DNA of 64,000 nt, taken from Haloarcula halobia. Lineage in GTDB: Archaea; Halobacteriota; Halobacteria; Halobacteriales; Haloarculaceae. The position numbers and the translations under genes were made by a program. The notes under the pieces were generated by a model, which did not search any database, was not told the origin of the DNA, and saw only the letters and a program-made list of their open reading frames with translations. Positions 49,041-58,468 of this stretch are shown here, one piece after another. Position 1 is the first letter of the stretch; each line of letters starts with the position of its first letter. The stretch is from assembly GCF_029338255.1 (NCBI RefSeq), contig NZ_CP119787.1, positions 1,116,001-1,180,000 on the forward strand, written 5' to 3'.

Positions 49041-51252
49041 CGTTCCGCACCTCCAGGCGGTCGGGGCCCGACTCGCCGGCCCGTCGCCGGAGTCGCTCGA
49101 CGGTCGCGGCCTCGTTGGTCTCCAAGTCGGCGAGCACCTCGAACAGCGACTCGAAGTCCGTGAGGTCCTCTCGGACCAGGTACTGCACGTAGCGGTGCCG
49201 GCGGTGCAGCGCGGCCTCCACGTCCTCGATTGGTTCGTCGCGGAGCGTCGCCAGGCGCTCGAGGACGCCCGTCTCGACCGACCGGGCCTCGCCGCCGAAC
49301 TGCGGGTGCTCGTAGGCGATGTCGTAGGTCCCGTCCGGCCGGCGGCGGCAGACGCTGTTCCAGTGGACGGTCGTCCCGTCTTTCTCGATGGTCCCGGAAC
49401 GGTCGTCGCGGTACCGGGGTTCGTCGACGAACTCGACGACGTCGGCGACGTACCGCTCGCCGTCGACGTACCGCGGGAAGACGACGAGGTCGATCTCCGC
49501 GAGCAGGTACGTCGGGACCCCCTTCTCGATGACGCGGTTGACGAGCGTCTCCACGTCGTCGGCGTGCGTGGTGCCGATGACGCCGTGGCCCGTGTTCAGC
49601 GTCTCGGCGAACGTCTCGAAGGACTCGGGCGTGTTGATCTCGGCGATGACCTCGACGTCCGGGTTGAGGTAGTTACACTGGGTCATCAGGTCGGCCATCG
49701 TCACCCGCCGGTGGTCGCGCTCGTGCTCGCGGGTGGTTAGCGAGACGCCGGTCTCGTGGGGAATCCGCACCTCGCGTGACCCCTCGTCCATGCTGATGGG
49801 GCGGTCACGGTAGGGGACGAAGGGCATGTGGGCGTTCATGAGCGTCGTCTTGCCCGCACCCGTCGGGCCGGAGAAGAGCACGACGCCGTGGGACTCGTAG
49901 AACAGCCACAGCAGGGCGACCAGCTCCGTCGGGAGCGCGTCGCGTTCGACGAGGTCGACCGGCGTCATCGCGTCGGCAGACTGCTTGCGGATGGAGATGT
50001 GCGGGCCGCCCTCGCTGATGGTCGGTAAGGCCACCGCACAGCGGATGGTCTCGTCAGCCTCGCTGTCGCCGTCGGGGTCGATGTTGACCTTCGCGCTCGG
50101 GTTCGAGGCGTTGAGCTCGGTGCCGTCGTCGGCCGCCAGCTGCATCACCACGTTGACGAAGGCACTCTCGGACTCGAAGGCGAGGTTCGTCGGGACACGG
50201 CCGTCGTGGCCCAGGTCGGCGCGGGGGAGGACCTTCACGCGCTCGCCCACCCGGTTGGCCTCGATGTCCTCGAGCGTGTGATCGCGGACGGGAACCGTCA
50301 GTTTCCCGTAGCCGACGAGATCGCGCATCACGTAGTACAGCAGGTCCTCGAGCCGATCGGCGGCAAAGCGGTGATCGACCGGCGGCACCGCGAGGTCGAG
50401 CTCGGCCAGCGCCGAGCGGACGCGGTAGCACACGGCGTCGAGCCACTCGGTCGTGTTGCGGACGGTCAGCTGCCGGGCCAGGTGAGCCCGCGCCCGGTCG
50501 CGGACGAACGCGGTGCGGTCCTCGACGAGGCCGTCGACGTTCGTCTCCCAGATGCGCTCCTTGCAGGCCTCGATGAGCTGTTCGTCGCCGGGCAACAGGT
50601 CCGGTTCCCGGACCGCGTACTTCGTCGTGAACGGGTCCGACCCCAGCAGGTGCTCGCGGTAGACGACGACCGGCACCTCGAACCCCTCGAAGGAGACGGT
50701 GTGGCGCTCGACGCGCTCGCTGGCGAACCGGTCGATGAACGCCGGGTCCGGCCCCAGGTCGGTCTCGGCGGGGGCGTAGTCGTCGGTGTGGACCACGACG
50801 CCGTCGTCGGTGACGTCGGCGACGTCGATGCGGTGGTCCAGCGCGTACGGCGTCAGATCGCCCAGGCACGCAAGCGAACAGGCGGCGTGGTAGTCAACGC
50901 GGCGGCGGACGGTCGGCGAACACTCCACCAGTCGGTCGATGACCCGGCGGTGCTTCGGGTCGAACCCGCAATCCATGCGTTCGATGGCACCCTCACGCGT
51001 TCGGGGACGCTCGACGTGCGCACCCTCGAAGTGCGATTCGACGGTCGCGAGGGCGCTCGCGGCCGGTGTCGAGAGCAGCGGTTCGCGGACATCGTACCCG
51101 AACTCGCTGCCTGCCCGGCGGATGGTGACGACCACGCCGGGGTAGATCTCGTCCTGTTCTCGGACGTCCGGAGCGTACCATGCTCCGGGGTCGTCCGGCG
51201 GTACCGGTGCCGGCACGGTGGCGTGCCAGCCTGTGTCCGCGCGTCGGCTCAT
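49030..51252 (-). CDS. pilB: Type IV pilus assembly ATPase PilB
   Basis: A 740-residue secretion ATPase of the VirB11/PilB superfamily that drives pilus assembly. Walker A GPTGAGKTTLM is at about residue 461-471. The region of Walker B is unusual: DVEVIAEINTPESFETFAETLNTGHG lacks the GEVRG block of FlaI/PilB proteins. HADDVETLVNRVIEKGV follows as the His box. The N-terminal 350 residues match haloarchaeal PilB organisation, for example LEDLLYYVMRDLVGYGKLTVPVRDHTLEDI. A TATA-like AAATTTAAG about 27 bases before the ATG marks the operon promoter. Confidence 0.88.
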   Translation of the reverse strand: MSRRADTGWHATVPAPVPPDDPGAWYAPDVREQDEIYPGVVVTIRRAGSEFGYDVREPLLSTPAASALATVESHFEGAHVERPRTREGAIERMDCGFDPKHRRVIDRLVECSPTVRRRVDYHAACSLACLGDLTPYALDHRIDVADVTDDGVVVHTDDYAPAETDLGPDPAFIDRFASERVERHTVSFEGFEVPVVVYREHLLGSDPFTTKYAVREPDLLPGDEQLIEACKERIWETNVDGLVEDRTAFVRDRARAHLARQLTVRNTTEWLDAVCYRVRSALAELDLAVPPVDHRFAADRLEDLLYYVMRDLVGYGKLTVPVRDHTLEDIEANRVGERVKVLPRADLGHDGRVPTNLAFESESAFVNVVMQLAADDGTELNASNPSAKVNIDPDGDSEADETIRCAVALPTISEGGPHISIRKQSADAMTPVDLVERDALPTELVALLWLFYESHGVVLFSGPTGAGKTTLMNAHMPFVPYRDRPISMDEGSREVRIPHETGVSLTTREHERDHRRVTMADLMTQCNYLNPDVEVIAEINTPESFETFAETLNTGHGVIGTTHADDVETLVNRVIEKGVPTYLLAEIDLVVFPRYVDGERYVADVVEFVDEPRYRDDRSGTIEKDGTTVHWNSVCRRRPDGTYDIAYEHPQFGGEARSVETGVLERLATLRDEPIEDVEAALHRRHRYVQYLVREDLTDFESLFEVLADLETNEAATVERLRRRAGESGPDRLEVRNDDD

Positions 51253-51351
51253 GTCGGGTCGTTCGACGCCCGACCGAACTTAAATTTTAGTATAGAATAC
51301 GCCTGATTTTATCGCAGTATTGTGGGTATTATTTAGCCCGCGGGACTGGAC

Positions 51352-53628
51352 TCACTCCTCGGTCGGGTCCGTCTCGACGCCGGACACCTCGAAGCGCGCC
51401 CCGCCGTCCGCGCCGTCGGTGAGGCGGAGGTCCCAGCCGTGGGCGTCGGCGACCTGATCGGCGATGACCAGTCCGAACCCCGTGCCGCCGTCGGCCGTCG
51501 AGTAGCCCCGCTCGAAGACCTGCTCGCGTTCGGCCGGCGGGATTCCGGTGCCGTCGTCCTCGACGTAGAACCCGTCCGCCATGTCACCGATGGTCACGGT
51601 CACGTCGGTCCCGCCGTGGTCCACCGCGTTCCGGACGAGGTTCTCGAGTAGCTGTTTCAGCTGGCTCTCGTCGGCCCGCACGCGCATGGTCGCCTCCACG
51701 TCGAGCGTCGCCCCGTCGGTCCTGACCGTCTCCCAGCAGGCCCGCCCGACCTCGGCGAGCGAGATGGGCTCCGGGTCGAGTGTCTGGCCGTTGTGGCGCG
51801 CGAGCGCCAGCAGGTCGTCGACCAGCTGGTCCATCCGGTCGTGGGCGCGAACCACGATGTCCAGTGTGTCGTCGTCCAGGTCACCGTCGTTCTCGAATTG
51901 CTGCTGGACCATCTCGACGCCCGACTGGGCGACCAGCAACGGGTTCCGGAGGTCGTGGCTCACGACGCCCGCGAACATCTCCAGGCGTTCGTTTTGCTGT
52001 TCCAGGCGGCGTTGGGACCGCTTCAGTTCGCTGATGTCGACGTAGATACGGAAGTACTCGTCGTGGTCCCCGGGGACCGGGACCGACCGAAAGAGGAAGT
52101 CACCGAGTCCGTCGTCCGTCCGGCGACGCACCTCCCGCCCGAACGTCCGGCCGCTGCGTATCCGGTCGTCGATGCGCTCGGCCGCGGGCTGGCGGTCCGG
52201 CGGGACGATGAGGTCGTTGACCGGTTGGCCGACGGCGGCCTCGACGTCGTGGCCGAAGGTCTCCTCGAACGCCGGGTTCCCGTCCCGCAGGACGGGGCGG
52301 TCGTCCTCGAACCTGACCCGGATGATCGGTTCCGGCACCATCTCGAAGAGCGTCCGGAGCCGGTCGCGCTGGAGTCCCAGCGCCTCGGTACGTTCGATAC
52401 GCTCGAGGGCCGCCGTCGCCGTCGCGGCGAGCGTCTTCATCAGCGAGACGTCGGCCCCGTCGAACTCCGAGACCTCCGTCGACCCCGCCAGGAGCACGCC
52501 GTAGTCCCCGAGCGGGAGTATCATCTCGCTCCGGACGTCCGTCTCGGGGTTGAACCGGTCCTCGGCGCTCGAGACGTCATCGAACATCGCCGTGTCGCCG
52601 GACTCGAAGACCTGCCAGGCGAGTCCGCTTCCGGGTTCGAACGTCGGAAGGGGACCGACCAGCTCCCTGGCTTCGTCGGTCCACGCGACCGGTTCGAGGC
52701 AGTCCCCCGTTGCCGCCTGGAGGTGGACTGAGTTGACCGGGATGTCGAGGATGTCGCGGGCGGCCTGGACGACCATCTCCGCGACGTCGTCGTGCGTCTC
52801 GGCCCCCATCAGCGAACGGGCGGTCTCGTGGAGCTGTTCGACCGCGTCCTCGCGGCGCCGTCGCTCCGTGACCTCCTGGAAGAGGGAGAACATCGTGACG
52901 ACCGACCCGTCGTCGTCGGTGACGACCCGGTTGTGCCACTCGCAGGTGATGCGCTCGCCGTCGCCGCGGACGTTCTCGTTGACGCTGCGGGCCTCCGTCC
53001 CCGTCTCCATGCTATCGGCGATGACGTCGGCGACGGGGGCCCGGTCGGACGGCGGCACGATTTCGGTCCACGGTTCGCCGACCAGCTCCGCCTCGCTGTA
53101 CCCGAGGATGTCCTCGGCGGCGGGGTTCATCTGGACGACGCCCATCTCCCCGTCCCACTCGATGACGCCCATCGGCGACTCGTCGACGAGCAGGGACAGG
53201 CGCTCCTCGTTCGACTCGTCCTCGCCCCGCGATCGGTATTCGTCGATCGCCGTCGCGACCCTGTTCGCGAGGACGGCGTCCCGACCGGTCTCGCCCGACT
53301 GCTGCAGGTAGTCGGTCACGCCGGCGCCGATGGCCTCGCTGGCCACCGCCTCGCTGCCGCGACCGGTGAAGATGACGAACGGCAACTCCCCGTACCGTTC
53401 GCGGACCGTCTCGAGGAACTCGATACCGGTCCGGTCGGGGAGGTCGTACTCGCTGACGACACAGTCCACCCGTTCCGTCTCGATGCGGTCGAGCCCGTCG
53501 CGCGCCGAGTCCGCGGTCACGACCTCCAGCGGGTCGGCTTCCCGTTCGAGGCCCGCCGCGGTGCGGGCCGCGAACGTCTCGTCGCCGTCGACATAGAGGA
53601 CCCGGGCGGTGCGCTCGGCCGCGGACAT
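51352..53628 (-). CDS. PAS/GAF sensor histidine kinase with N-terminal receiver
   Basis: A 758-residue cytoplasmic sensor kinase. It begins with a receiver domain (8-125), then PAS (about 145-265), GAF (about 275-420), PAS (about 425-545), HisKA with the H-box FAGVVSHDLRNPL and HATPase with LENLVRNAVDHG, YVEDDGTGIPP and GTGFGLVIADQ. The receiver phosphoacceptor position is Glu60 (VVSEYDLPD) instead of Asp, so it is probably not phosphorylated. I start at ATG 53628, which follows a TATA-like AACTATTATC by about 27 bases. The signal is unknown; no separate response regulator is adjacent. Confidence 0.88.
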   Translation of the reverse strand: MSAAERTARVLYVDGDETFAARTAAGLEREADPLEVVTADSARDGLDRIETERVDCVVSEYDLPDRTGIEFLETVRERYGELPFVIFTGRGSEAVASEAIGAGVTDYLQQSGETGRDAVLANRVATAIDEYRSRGEDESNEERLSLLVDESPMGVIEWDGEMGVVQMNPAAEDILGYSEAELVGEPWTEIVPPSDRAPVADVIADSMETGTEARSVNENVRGDGERITCEWHNRVVTDDDGSVVTMFSLFQEVTERRRREDAVEQLHETARSLMGAETHDDVAEMVVQAARDILDIPVNSVHLQAATGDCLEPVAWTDEARELVGPLPTFEPGSGLAWQVFESGDTAMFDDVSSAEDRFNPETDVRSEMILPLGDYGVLLAGSTEVSEFDGADVSLMKTLAATATAALERIERTEALGLQRDRLRTLFEMVPEPIIRVRFEDDRPVLRDGNPAFEETFGHDVEAAVGQPVNDLIVPPDRQPAAERIDDRIRSGRTFGREVRRRTDDGLGDFLFRSVPVPGDHDEYFRIYVDISELKRSQRRLEQQNERLEMFAGVVSHDLRNPLLVAQSGVEMVQQQFENDGDLDDDTLDIVVRAHDRMDQLVDDLLALARHNGQTLDPEPISLAEVGRACWETVRTDGATLDVEATMRVRADESQLKQLLENLVRNAVDHGGTDVTVTIGDMADGFYVEDDGTGIPPAEREQVFERGYSTADGGTGFGLVIADQVADAHGWDLRLTDGADGGARFEVSGVETDPTEE

Positions 53629-53720
53629 GTGCCTGACAGACTGAGGTGACACTGATAATAGTTCGGACGAGATTACTACTGCTGATACTCCGGTGTCGGT
53701 GGTCGGCGGGACCGACCCGG

Positions 53721-54110
53721 CTATTCCTGGGCCCGAACCCCGACGTCCTCGCTTCGACAGACCCGTCGCACGCGGTCGGCGAACGGGCCGGTGCCGGGCC
53801 ACTCGACCGGGGCGTCGAGCGCCGCCGGGTCGCCCACGTAGCACTCGACGCGCTGGCCCGTTGTGTCGGCCCGCGGGAGCGATACCCGGACGTACAGCCC
53901 CCGGTCGACCCCCTCGTAGGCGTCGAGGGCGGTGACCTCGGGCGTCCAGAGGAGCCGGCCGTCGGCCGTGCCACCGGGCGCGAGCGTGGGGTAGCGTCCG
54001 TCGACGCGGTGGAGGCCGGCGAGCGTAGCCGACCCGCGGTACGTGTATGTCTCGAGCACCGACGCCGCCGTCGCCGGGTCGGTGAGCGTCCCGTAGACGA
54101 AGACCTCCAT
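53721..54110 (-). CDS. Gamma-glutamylcyclotransferase-like protein
   Basis: A 129-residue protein of the GGCT/AIG2 fold. MEVFVYGTLTDPATAAS supplies the family YGTL motif and LDAYEGVDRGLYVRVSLP the acidic active-site stretch. I start at ATG 54110, before VFVYGTL. The reaction (release of 5-oxoproline from gamma-glutamyl amines) is a family property; the substrate is not known for haloarchaea. Confidence 0.82.
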   Translation of the reverse strand: MEVFVYGTLTDPATAASVLETYTYRGSATLAGLHRVDGRYPTLAPGGTADGRLLWTPEVTALDAYEGVDRGLYVRVSLPRADTTGQRVECYVGDPAALDAPVEWPGTGPFADRVRRVCRSEDVGVRAQE

Positions 54111-54222
54111 GCCCCCGGCTACGAGCGCCACAGGCATGAACGCCGCCACAACGTCATCCCTAATTACGGCCGGTCACAACGCCTGCTGTGCACCGAGCGA
54201 CGAGCGGCGGTGAGTCGGCCCG

Positions 54223-55440
54223 ATGACCCGCCAGCGGACCGTCGTGCTCGCTGTCATCGTGAACACCTTCTTCGTCGGGTTCGGCGGCGGCGTCGTCTTC
54301 CCCATCCTGCCGAACCTGGGGGCCGTGCTCGGCATCTCGCCGTTCCTCGTGGGACTCATCCTCAGCGCCAACCGCATCACCCGCATCGTCGCGAACGCCC
54401 CGGCGGGGTCGCTCATCGACCGGGTGGGGACGCGCACGCCCTTCGTCGTCGGTCTCTTCGTCGAGGGACTGGCGACGCTTGGCTACCTCGTGGCCGTCAC
54501 CGCGCCGTTCCCGGAGGCCTGGTTCCTGGTGGCCCGCGTCCTCTGGGGGGTCGGCAGCGCGCTGGTGTTCGCGACGGCCTACACCATCGCCGCCGACGTG
54601 AGCGGGGCCGACTCCCGCGGGGCGAACATGGGCGTCGTCCGCGGCGGCATCACGCTCGGGTTCCCCGTCGGCCTCGTCCTGGGGGGCGTCGTCAGCGAGG
54701 CCTACAGCGTCGCCGCCGCGTTCGCCGCTGCGGCGGCGTTTGCCATGCTCGCCAGCGCCATCGCTTACGTGCTGGTCCCCGAGACACACGTCGACGACCA
54801 CCGGGGCGGCGTCTCGCCGCTCGACGTCGACACCACCCGGACCACCCTCGCCGTCGGCCTGGTGAACTTCGGCCTCTACTTCGCGTACCTCGGGGCGCTG
54901 TTCTCGACGCTCGTGCTCGTCATCGACGTCAGGGACCTGACGACGCTGGGCTACGGCGCCCAGGGGCTCTCGGGCGGGCTGATGGCGGTGACCGTCGTCG
55001 CCGCCTCGGGGCTGACGCTCGCCGGTGGGACGCTCAGCGACGGCGACGGCCGGCGCCTGCCGGTCTTGCTCGCCTTCCTCGTCGTCTCGTTCGCCGGGTT
55101 TCTCCTGCTCGCGGCCGCCGGCTCTCTCCCGGCGTTCGTGCTGGCCTGCCTCCTCGTCGGGGCCGGCCAGGGGGGAACCAGCGGACCGCTGGTCGCGCTC
55201 CTGGCCGACCTGACGCCGAGCGAGCGGATGGGGCGGGCGACGGCGACGAACAACGTCCTCGGCGACTTCGGCGGGGCGCTCGGCCCGCTGGTGTCGCTCC
55301 CGCTGGTCGACGTGGTCGGGTTCGCCCCGGTCTACGTCGCCTGCGCCGTCGTCCCGATCGCCGCCGGGGCCGTACTGGTGGGCAGTCTCTCGGCCGAGGG
55401 ACACTCGCCGCTGCCCGCCCCGGGGACGGCCGAGGACTGA
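54223..55440 (+). CDS. Major facilitator superfamily transporter
   Basis: A 405-residue membrane protein with twelve hydrophobic segments and the MFS loop LIDRVGTRTPFVVGL between segments 2 and 3. Probable efflux of small molecules or drugs. It starts at ATG 54223 (MTRQRTVVLAVIVNTFF), after a weak TATA-like taattac. Neighbours do not indicate a substrate. Confidence 0.87.
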   Translation: MTRQRTVVLAVIVNTFFVGFGGGVVFPILPNLGAVLGISPFLVGLILSANRITRIVANAPAGSLIDRVGTRTPFVVGLFVEGLATLGYLVAVTAPFPEAWFLVARVLWGVGSALVFATAYTIAADVSGADSRGANMGVVRGGITLGFPVGLVLGGVVSEAYSVAAAFAAAAAFAMLASAIAYVLVPETHVDDHRGGVSPLDVDTTRTTLAVGLVNFGLYFAYLGALFSTLVLVIDVRDLTTLGYGAQGLSGGLMAVTVVAASGLTLAGGTLSDGDGRRLPVLLAFLVVSFAGFLLLAAAGSLPAFVLACLLVGAGQGGTSGPLVALLADLTPSERMGRATATNNVLGDFGGALGPLVSLPLVDVVGFAPVYVACAVVPIAAGAVLVGSLSAEGHSPLPAPGTAED

Positions 55441-55927
55441 CCGGCGGGTTCGGGGGTCCGCCCTACCGTCGGGCACGCCCGTCGACCGGATTGAACGACG
55501 CGAGCGACCTCGCCGCGGTCGCCCCACGTCGCCCTCGGGTCGACTCACCGCCGGTGCGTTCGGTCCGTCGACCCCGTCTCGAATACGCACGCTCGCCGTG
55601 CGCTCCGTCTGCGGACGGGGCCGGTCGGTCGTCCGGGCCTGTCGACAGGTCGGCCGGGACGAGCCGAGGATCCGGTCGCAATCTGGTGGTTACAGTTGAC
55701 TGCACCAGTGGAAACCCGGCCTTGTACCGGCGGTGCACACGAGTGTATCTCCCGTCGAGCGTACACACAACTGCAATCGGGGGGTTTTGTTTTGTATACG
55801 AAAAACCAGAATTAATACTCGAATAGATCTTAAATAATTTCTTACGCTATCTGAGACAGTCGTTTGAGTTACGACGAGTTGTGAACGATTGTCGGGTATA
55901 AATACCCGGTCGGACGAGCCGGCGACT
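55441..55927. other. Long intergenic region before the lactate permease
   Basis: 487 bases. The first 300 are GC-rich with open frames on both strands, none with conserved residues or a supported start. From about 55780 the sequence becomes AT-rich and leads into a strong TATA element at 55897-55904, the promoter of the 28-codon leader and lctP. A decayed gene in the GC-rich part cannot be excluded. Confidence 0.5.
55893..55908. promoter_or_regulatory. Palindromic TATA box for lctP
   Basis: CGGGTAT-AA-ATACCCG: 7-base arms around the TATA box itself (TATAAATA, 55897-55904). The ATG of the 28-codon leader is about 27 bases downstream, which fits a leaderless transcript. A dimeric repressor on this palindrome would directly compete with TBP; that is inference. 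Confidence 0.55.
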
Positions 55928-56014
55928 ATGCCACCATTGGCATCGATACAGACAGCACAGTACAGTCCGCGACCCGAACCGGCGAGTCGCGCGCTCCCGG
56001 GGGAGGGGCACTGA
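55928..56014 (+). CDS. 28-residue leader ORF before lctP
   Basis: ATG 55928 opens 28 codons (MPPLASIQTAQYSPRPEPAS) ending in TGA one base before the lctP ATG (TGAGATG). The TATA spacing predicts that transcription begins at this ATG, so the leader would be translated first. GGGAGGGG within its last codons could serve lctP as a ribosome site. It may be a real translated leader or just a short 5' UTR that happens to be open. Confidence 0.4.
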   Translation: MPPLASIQTAQYSPRPEPASRALPGEGH

Positions 56015-56015
56015 G

Positions 56016-57734
56016 ATGGCGACCGCACTGCAGATCGGCCTGGCCGTGTTGCCACTGGCGGCCATCGCGTTCCTGATGATCGGTCGGTACTGGCCGGCGA
56101 CGAAGGCCATGCCGGTCGCGTGGGTGGTCGCGGCCGTCGTCGGCCTCCTCGGGTGGAACATGTCCCCGCGGTGGCTCGTCGCGGCGTCGATCAACGGGGC
56201 GATAACGGCGGTGAACATCCTCTACATCGTCTTCGGCGCCATCCTGGTGCTGTACACGCTCAAGGAGACCGGCGCGTTCGACGTCATCAACGAGGGCTTT
56301 ACCTCCATCAGCGACGACCGGCGCGTCCAGGTCGTCCTGCTCGTGTTCCTGATGGGGTCCTTTATCGAGGCCGCCGCCGGGTTCGGGACGCCGGCCGCCG
56401 TCGTCGGCCCGCTGCTCGTGGGGCTCGGCTTCCCGCCGCTGGCGGCCGTGGTCATCGCGCTGACCGGTAACCTGATGGCCATCACGTTCGGGGCGGTCGG
56501 GACGCCGCTCATCATCGGCCTCGAGGACATCTTCGCCTCGACCGAGTCCATCCAGTCGACGGTCGCCGCCCAGGGGATGACCATCCCCGAGTGGGTCGCC
56601 CAGATCGCGGTCTGGGCCGCAACCTTCCACGTCATCGTGGGCGCAGTGCTGCCGTTCATCGGCGTGGCGATGATGACGCGCTTCTTCGGCGAGGAACGCT
56701 CCATCCGGCCCGCGCTCGAGGTCCTGCCCCTGACGCTGTTCGCGTGGGCCTCCTTCTCGGTGCCGTACTGGCTCACCGCCTACTTCCTGGGCCCGACCTT
56801 CCCCGGCCTGTTCGGGGCGATGGGCGGGATGGTCCTCACGGTCGGCGCGCTGAAGGCCGGCTTCTTCCACCCCGACGAGGAGTGGGACTTCGCGCCCGAG
56901 TCGCAGTGGCCCGAGCACTGGATCGGCGACATCCAGCCGGGCGAGTCGGCCAGCGGCGACACGAGGGTTGCCGCCGACGGCGGACAGGTCACCGCCCAGT
57001 CCATGTCGCTCGTCCGCGCGTGGACGCCCTACGCCGTGCTCGCCGCGCTGCTCGTCCTCACGCGGGTCGTCGACCCCGTGACGAACTTCCTCACCTCGAC
57101 GCTCGTCTTCGAGTGGGCGAACATCCTCGGCACGGGCATGGACAACAGCTTCGCGCTGCTGTACCTGCCCGGCGCTATCTTCGTCGCGGTCCACCTGCTG
57201 ACCATCCCGCTGCACGGGATGGACCGACGCGAGATCACGGACGCCTGGTCCGAGACCATCGTGAAGGTGACGCCCGCGGTGCTCGCGCTGGTCTTTGCCG
57301 TCGCGACGGTCCAGATCATGATCCAGTCCGGCGAGACGGCCAACGTCGACAGCATGCTGGTGGTCCTCTCGGAGGCGACGGCCGACACCGCCGGCGTCGT
57401 CTACCCGTTCTTCGCCGCGCTGGTCGGGGCCTTCGGGGCGTTCCTGGCCGGGTCGAACACGGTCAGTGACATCCTCTTTGGCACCTTCCAGTACAACGTC
57501 GCGACCGACCTTGGCGTCTCCCGGACCATCCTGGTCGGCGCCCAGGCCGTCGGCGGCGCCATCGGGAACCTCATCGCGGTTCACAACGTCGTCGCCGCGC
57601 TGGCCGTCGTCGGCCTCGTCGGCGAGGAGGGGCGTGTCATCCGTCTCGAGCTCATCCCGCTTGCCTACTACGCCACGATGACCGGCATCCTGGCGCTGCT
57701 GTTCGTCTACGTCTTGGCGCCCGGGACGTTCTGA
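56016..57734 (+). CDS. lctP: L-lactate permease, LctP family
   Basis: A 572-residue lactate/proton symporter with about thirteen hydrophobic segments. GSFIEAAAGFGTPAAVVGP in the first third and GAFGAFLAGSNTVSDILFGTFQ near the C-terminus are the LctP family signatures. It lets the cell use external lactate. The start ATG follows the stop of the leader by one base, with GGGAGGGG ahead of it. Confidence 0.92.
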   Translation: MATALQIGLAVLPLAAIAFLMIGRYWPATKAMPVAWVVAAVVGLLGWNMSPRWLVAASINGAITAVNILYIVFGAILVLYTLKETGAFDVINEGFTSISDDRRVQVVLLVFLMGSFIEAAAGFGTPAAVVGPLLVGLGFPPLAAVVIALTGNLMAITFGAVGTPLIIGLEDIFASTESIQSTVAAQGMTIPEWVAQIAVWAATFHVIVGAVLPFIGVAMMTRFFGEERSIRPALEVLPLTLFAWASFSVPYWLTAYFLGPTFPGLFGAMGGMVLTVGALKAGFFHPDEEWDFAPESQWPEHWIGDIQPGESASGDTRVAADGGQVTAQSMSLVRAWTPYAVLAALLVLTRVVDPVTNFLTSTLVFEWANILGTGMDNSFALLYLPGAIFVAVHLLTIPLHGMDRREITDAWSETIVKVTPAVLALVFAVATVQIMIQSGETANVDSMLVVLSEATADTAGVVYPFFAALVGAFGAFLAGSNTVSDILFGTFQYNVATDLGVSRTILVGAQAVGGAIGNLIAVHNVVAALAVVGLVGEEGRVIRLELIPLAYYATMTGILALLFVYVLAPGTF

Positions 57735-57781
57735 GACGGGGCCGACAAACCCGTTTTCGACGACTGCGTCCCGCCGCGCTT

Positions 57782-58348
57782 CTAGCCGCCGACGTAGTGC
57801 CAGAAGTGGTCCGTGTCCGTGGCCACGTCGACGGCTGGCAGTTCCTTCAGGGCCGGCTTGATGACTGTCCACCAGTCGTCGGCGGTGTCGTACCCGGCGG
57901 GATGGTCGGGGAACACCTCGGTGATCACCTCCGACTCGGTGGCCTCCGGGTTCTCGCCGAGGAAGTCGTAGGCCGCCTGCAGGGCCGCGCGCTGTTTCGC
58001 GAGTCGCTCGCCGTCGCCCGGGAGGTCCACCGCGTGGACCTCGTTGTCGATGGCCAGTTCGCGTTCCGCGCGGGCCCGAGCCGCGTCGTCGACCACCGAG
58101 TCGAGGGGCACCCACCAGACCCGACCGCGGGCACCGACCTTCCGCGTCGCGAGGCGACCCTGCTCGACGAGCGCGTTGAGCTTGTTGTGGGCCGTCCGCC
58201 GCGAGCAACCCAGTGCCTCCATCACGTCGTTGGCGGTCAGCGGCCGCCCGGGGTCCGAGCGGCCGTCGAAGACGGCGAGGACGCTCTCCAGCGAGAACTC
58301 GTCGCTCGACGTTCGGTCAGACGACTCGCCGGGCCTCGCATCGCTCAT
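57782..58348 (-). CDS. HTH regulator with C-terminal helical domain
   Basis: A 188-residue protein. The N-terminal winged HTH (about 20-75) reads LTANDVMEALGCSRRTAHNKLNALVEQ, with the wing KVGARGRVWWVPL. Behind it lies a charged helical region and a C-terminal domain ending DTDHFWHYVGG. It is a paralogue of the regulator at 42873-43106. It is convergent with lctP and divergent from nothing nearby, so a regulatory target is open. TATA GATACAATAG about 27 bases upstream supports the ATG. Confidence 0.75.
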   Translation of the reverse strand: MSDARPGESSDRTSSDEFSLESVLAVFDGRSDPGRPLTANDVMEALGCSRRTAHNKLNALVEQGRLATRKVGARGRVWWVPLDSVVDDAARARAERELAIDNEVHAVDLPGDGERLAKQRAALQAAYDFLGENPEATESEVITEVFPDHPAGYDTADDWWTVIKPALKELPAVDVATDTDHFWHYVGG

Positions 58349-58468
58349 GGGTTGGTCGTTGCGCCCGACGCTATTGTATCTTGACGTGCCCGGGCGAGGG
58401 CCGGCGACGTCGTGCCAGGGAGACTGCTCGTCGGTCGCACACCCGCAGAACGGTCAGTCACGGACGTG

